From DATKCA01 sp035544675 (GTDB lineage Bacteria; Acidobacteriota; Thermoanaerobaculia; Gp7-AA8): DNA of 5,648 nucleotides. This document shows positions 5,047 to 5,648 of the stretch, one piece after another (positions within the stretch are counted from its first letter, which is position 1; every line of letters begins with the position of its first letter). The stretch is from positions 1 to 5,648 of the forward strand of contig DATKCA010000257.1 in NCBI GenBank assembly GCA_035544675.1, read 5' to 3'. Both the position numbers and the translations under genes were made by a program. The notes below the pieces were generated by a model. It was not told the DNA's origin. It saw nothing but the letters and a program-made list of their open reading frames with translations, and did no database searches.

Positions 5047-5648
5047 TCAGTGAGCGCGGGCCTTCTTTACTTCGTCCGTTAGGGCAGGAAGGATCTGGAA
5101 CAGGTCTCCTACCACCCCCAGGTCGGCCACCCGGAAGATCGGAGCCTCCGCATCCTTGTTGATCGCCACGATGTGCTTCGACGCTGACATCCCGGCCAGA
5201 TGCTGGATCGCCCCGGAGACCCCGGCGGCGATGTACAGGTTGGGCGTCACCACCCGGCCCGTCTGGCCGACCTGGTGCTGATGATCGATCCAGCCCGCAT
5301 CCACCGTCGCGCGCGAGGCTCCCACCGCCCCGCCGATGGCGTGAGCGAGGTCGCGGATGAGGGAGAAATTTCCGGCCTCCTTCAGGCCGCGCCCCCCCGA
5401 AACGATGATGTCCGCTTCCGCAATACTCATCTCGCCGGCGTCCGGAGTCTTCGTCTCGACGAGCCGGCTCTTTCCCTCTCCCGCGCTGTACGACACGTTC
5501 ACGACCTCGGCAGCCGCCGACCCGCTCTCGACCGGCGGAAATGCGTTCGGCCTCGTGGTCGCGATGGCCGGGCTGCCGGTCACGTCGACGGTGGCGAAGG
5601 CCTTCCCCGAATAGACCGGGCGACGTGCCCGGAGCTTTCCGTCGACCC
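5047..5648 (-). CDS. etfA: Electron transfer flavoprotein alpha subunit, C-terminal part
   Basis: This is the FAD-binding subunit of the heterodimeric electron transfer flavoprotein, which takes electrons from acyl-CoA and related dehydrogenases and passes them on to the quinone pool through ETF:quinone oxidoreductase. It acts in the cytoplasm with EtfB. The window holds 199 residues and the stop; about 120 N-terminal residues lie beyond the right edge. The FAD domain is unmistakable: SGGRGLKE at 83-90, GASR at 109-112, DAGWIDHQHQVGQTGR at 116-131, LYIAAGVSGAIQHLAGM at 137-153, AINKD at 161-165, and VADLGVVGDLF at 173-183. The internal GTG at 5583 is not the real start, since conserved EtfA sequence (RRPVYSGKAFATVDV) continues upstream. 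The visible part has no lesion. The partner etfB is probably just beyond the edge, as in many genomes. No functional link to the pilus genes is apparent. Confidence 0.97.
   Translation of the reverse strand, partial: VDGKLRARRPVYSGKAFATVDVTGSPAIATTRPNAFPPVESGSAAAEVVNVSYSAGEGKSRLVETKTPDAGEMSIAEADIIVSGGRGLKEAGNFSLIRDLAHAIGGAVGASRATVDAGWIDHQHQVGQTGRVVTPNLYIAAGVSGAIQHLAGMSASKHIVAINKDAEAPIFRVADLGVVGDLFQILPALTDEVKKARAH

Overview
The window is a high-GC bacterial segment in which every supportable gene is on the minus strand. It reads right to left as: the 3' part of etfA (electron transfer flavoprotein alpha subunit), a small secreted protein that looks like a cysteine-free pilus subunit, and then a compact chaperone-usher pilus operon. 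That operon contains spore coat U (SCPU) subunit 1, a periplasmic chaperone, SCPU subunit 2 and an outer-membrane usher that runs off the left edge. SCPU-type subunits point to the archaic (Csu-like) branch of chaperone-usher systems. A usher and a periplasmic chaperone require an outer membrane, so the host is a diderm. Base composition and the non-Csu gene order would fit Acidobacteriota or a deltaproteobacterial-type lineage, but the sequence alone does not settle this.

Layout by region: 1-2207 usher (735 codons seen, extreme C-terminus missing); 2228-2707 SCPU subunit 2; 2736-3509 chaperone (GTG start); 3540-4049 SCPU subunit 1. Gaps inside the operon are only 20-30 nt and hold no terminator, so the four genes are probably co-transcribed. 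Region 4050-4299 is the operon's upstream region. It holds a strong ribosome binding site, a 5' hairpin, an AT-rich palindrome and an array of CGTGAA repeats with an exact 11-bp period. The Cys-less protein lies at 4300-4767. Region 4768-5046 is a second regulatory intergenic stretch with a consensus -35 element next to the etfA stop, an extended -10 element, two GCCT-N6-AGGC dyads and several CGTGA motifs. etfA occupies 5047-5648.

How the genes would work together, from knowledge of the families: subunits are exported by the Sec pathway, capped and folded by the chaperone through donor-strand complementation, delivered to the usher, and polymerised by donor-strand exchange into a thin surface fibre. 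SCPU1 directly follows the strong leader and is the likely main rod subunit. SCPU2 is probably a minor or adaptor subunit. A tip adhesin would be expected beyond the left edge. The Cys-less protein may be an extra divergent subunit under separate control. etfA belongs to electron transfer from acyl-CoA dehydrogenases and related enzymes and is probably an unrelated neighbour.

The most interesting points are the pilin-like protein lacking both SCPU cysteines, the 11-bp-periodic repeat array upstream of the operon, and the long structured upstream region of the Cys-less gene.
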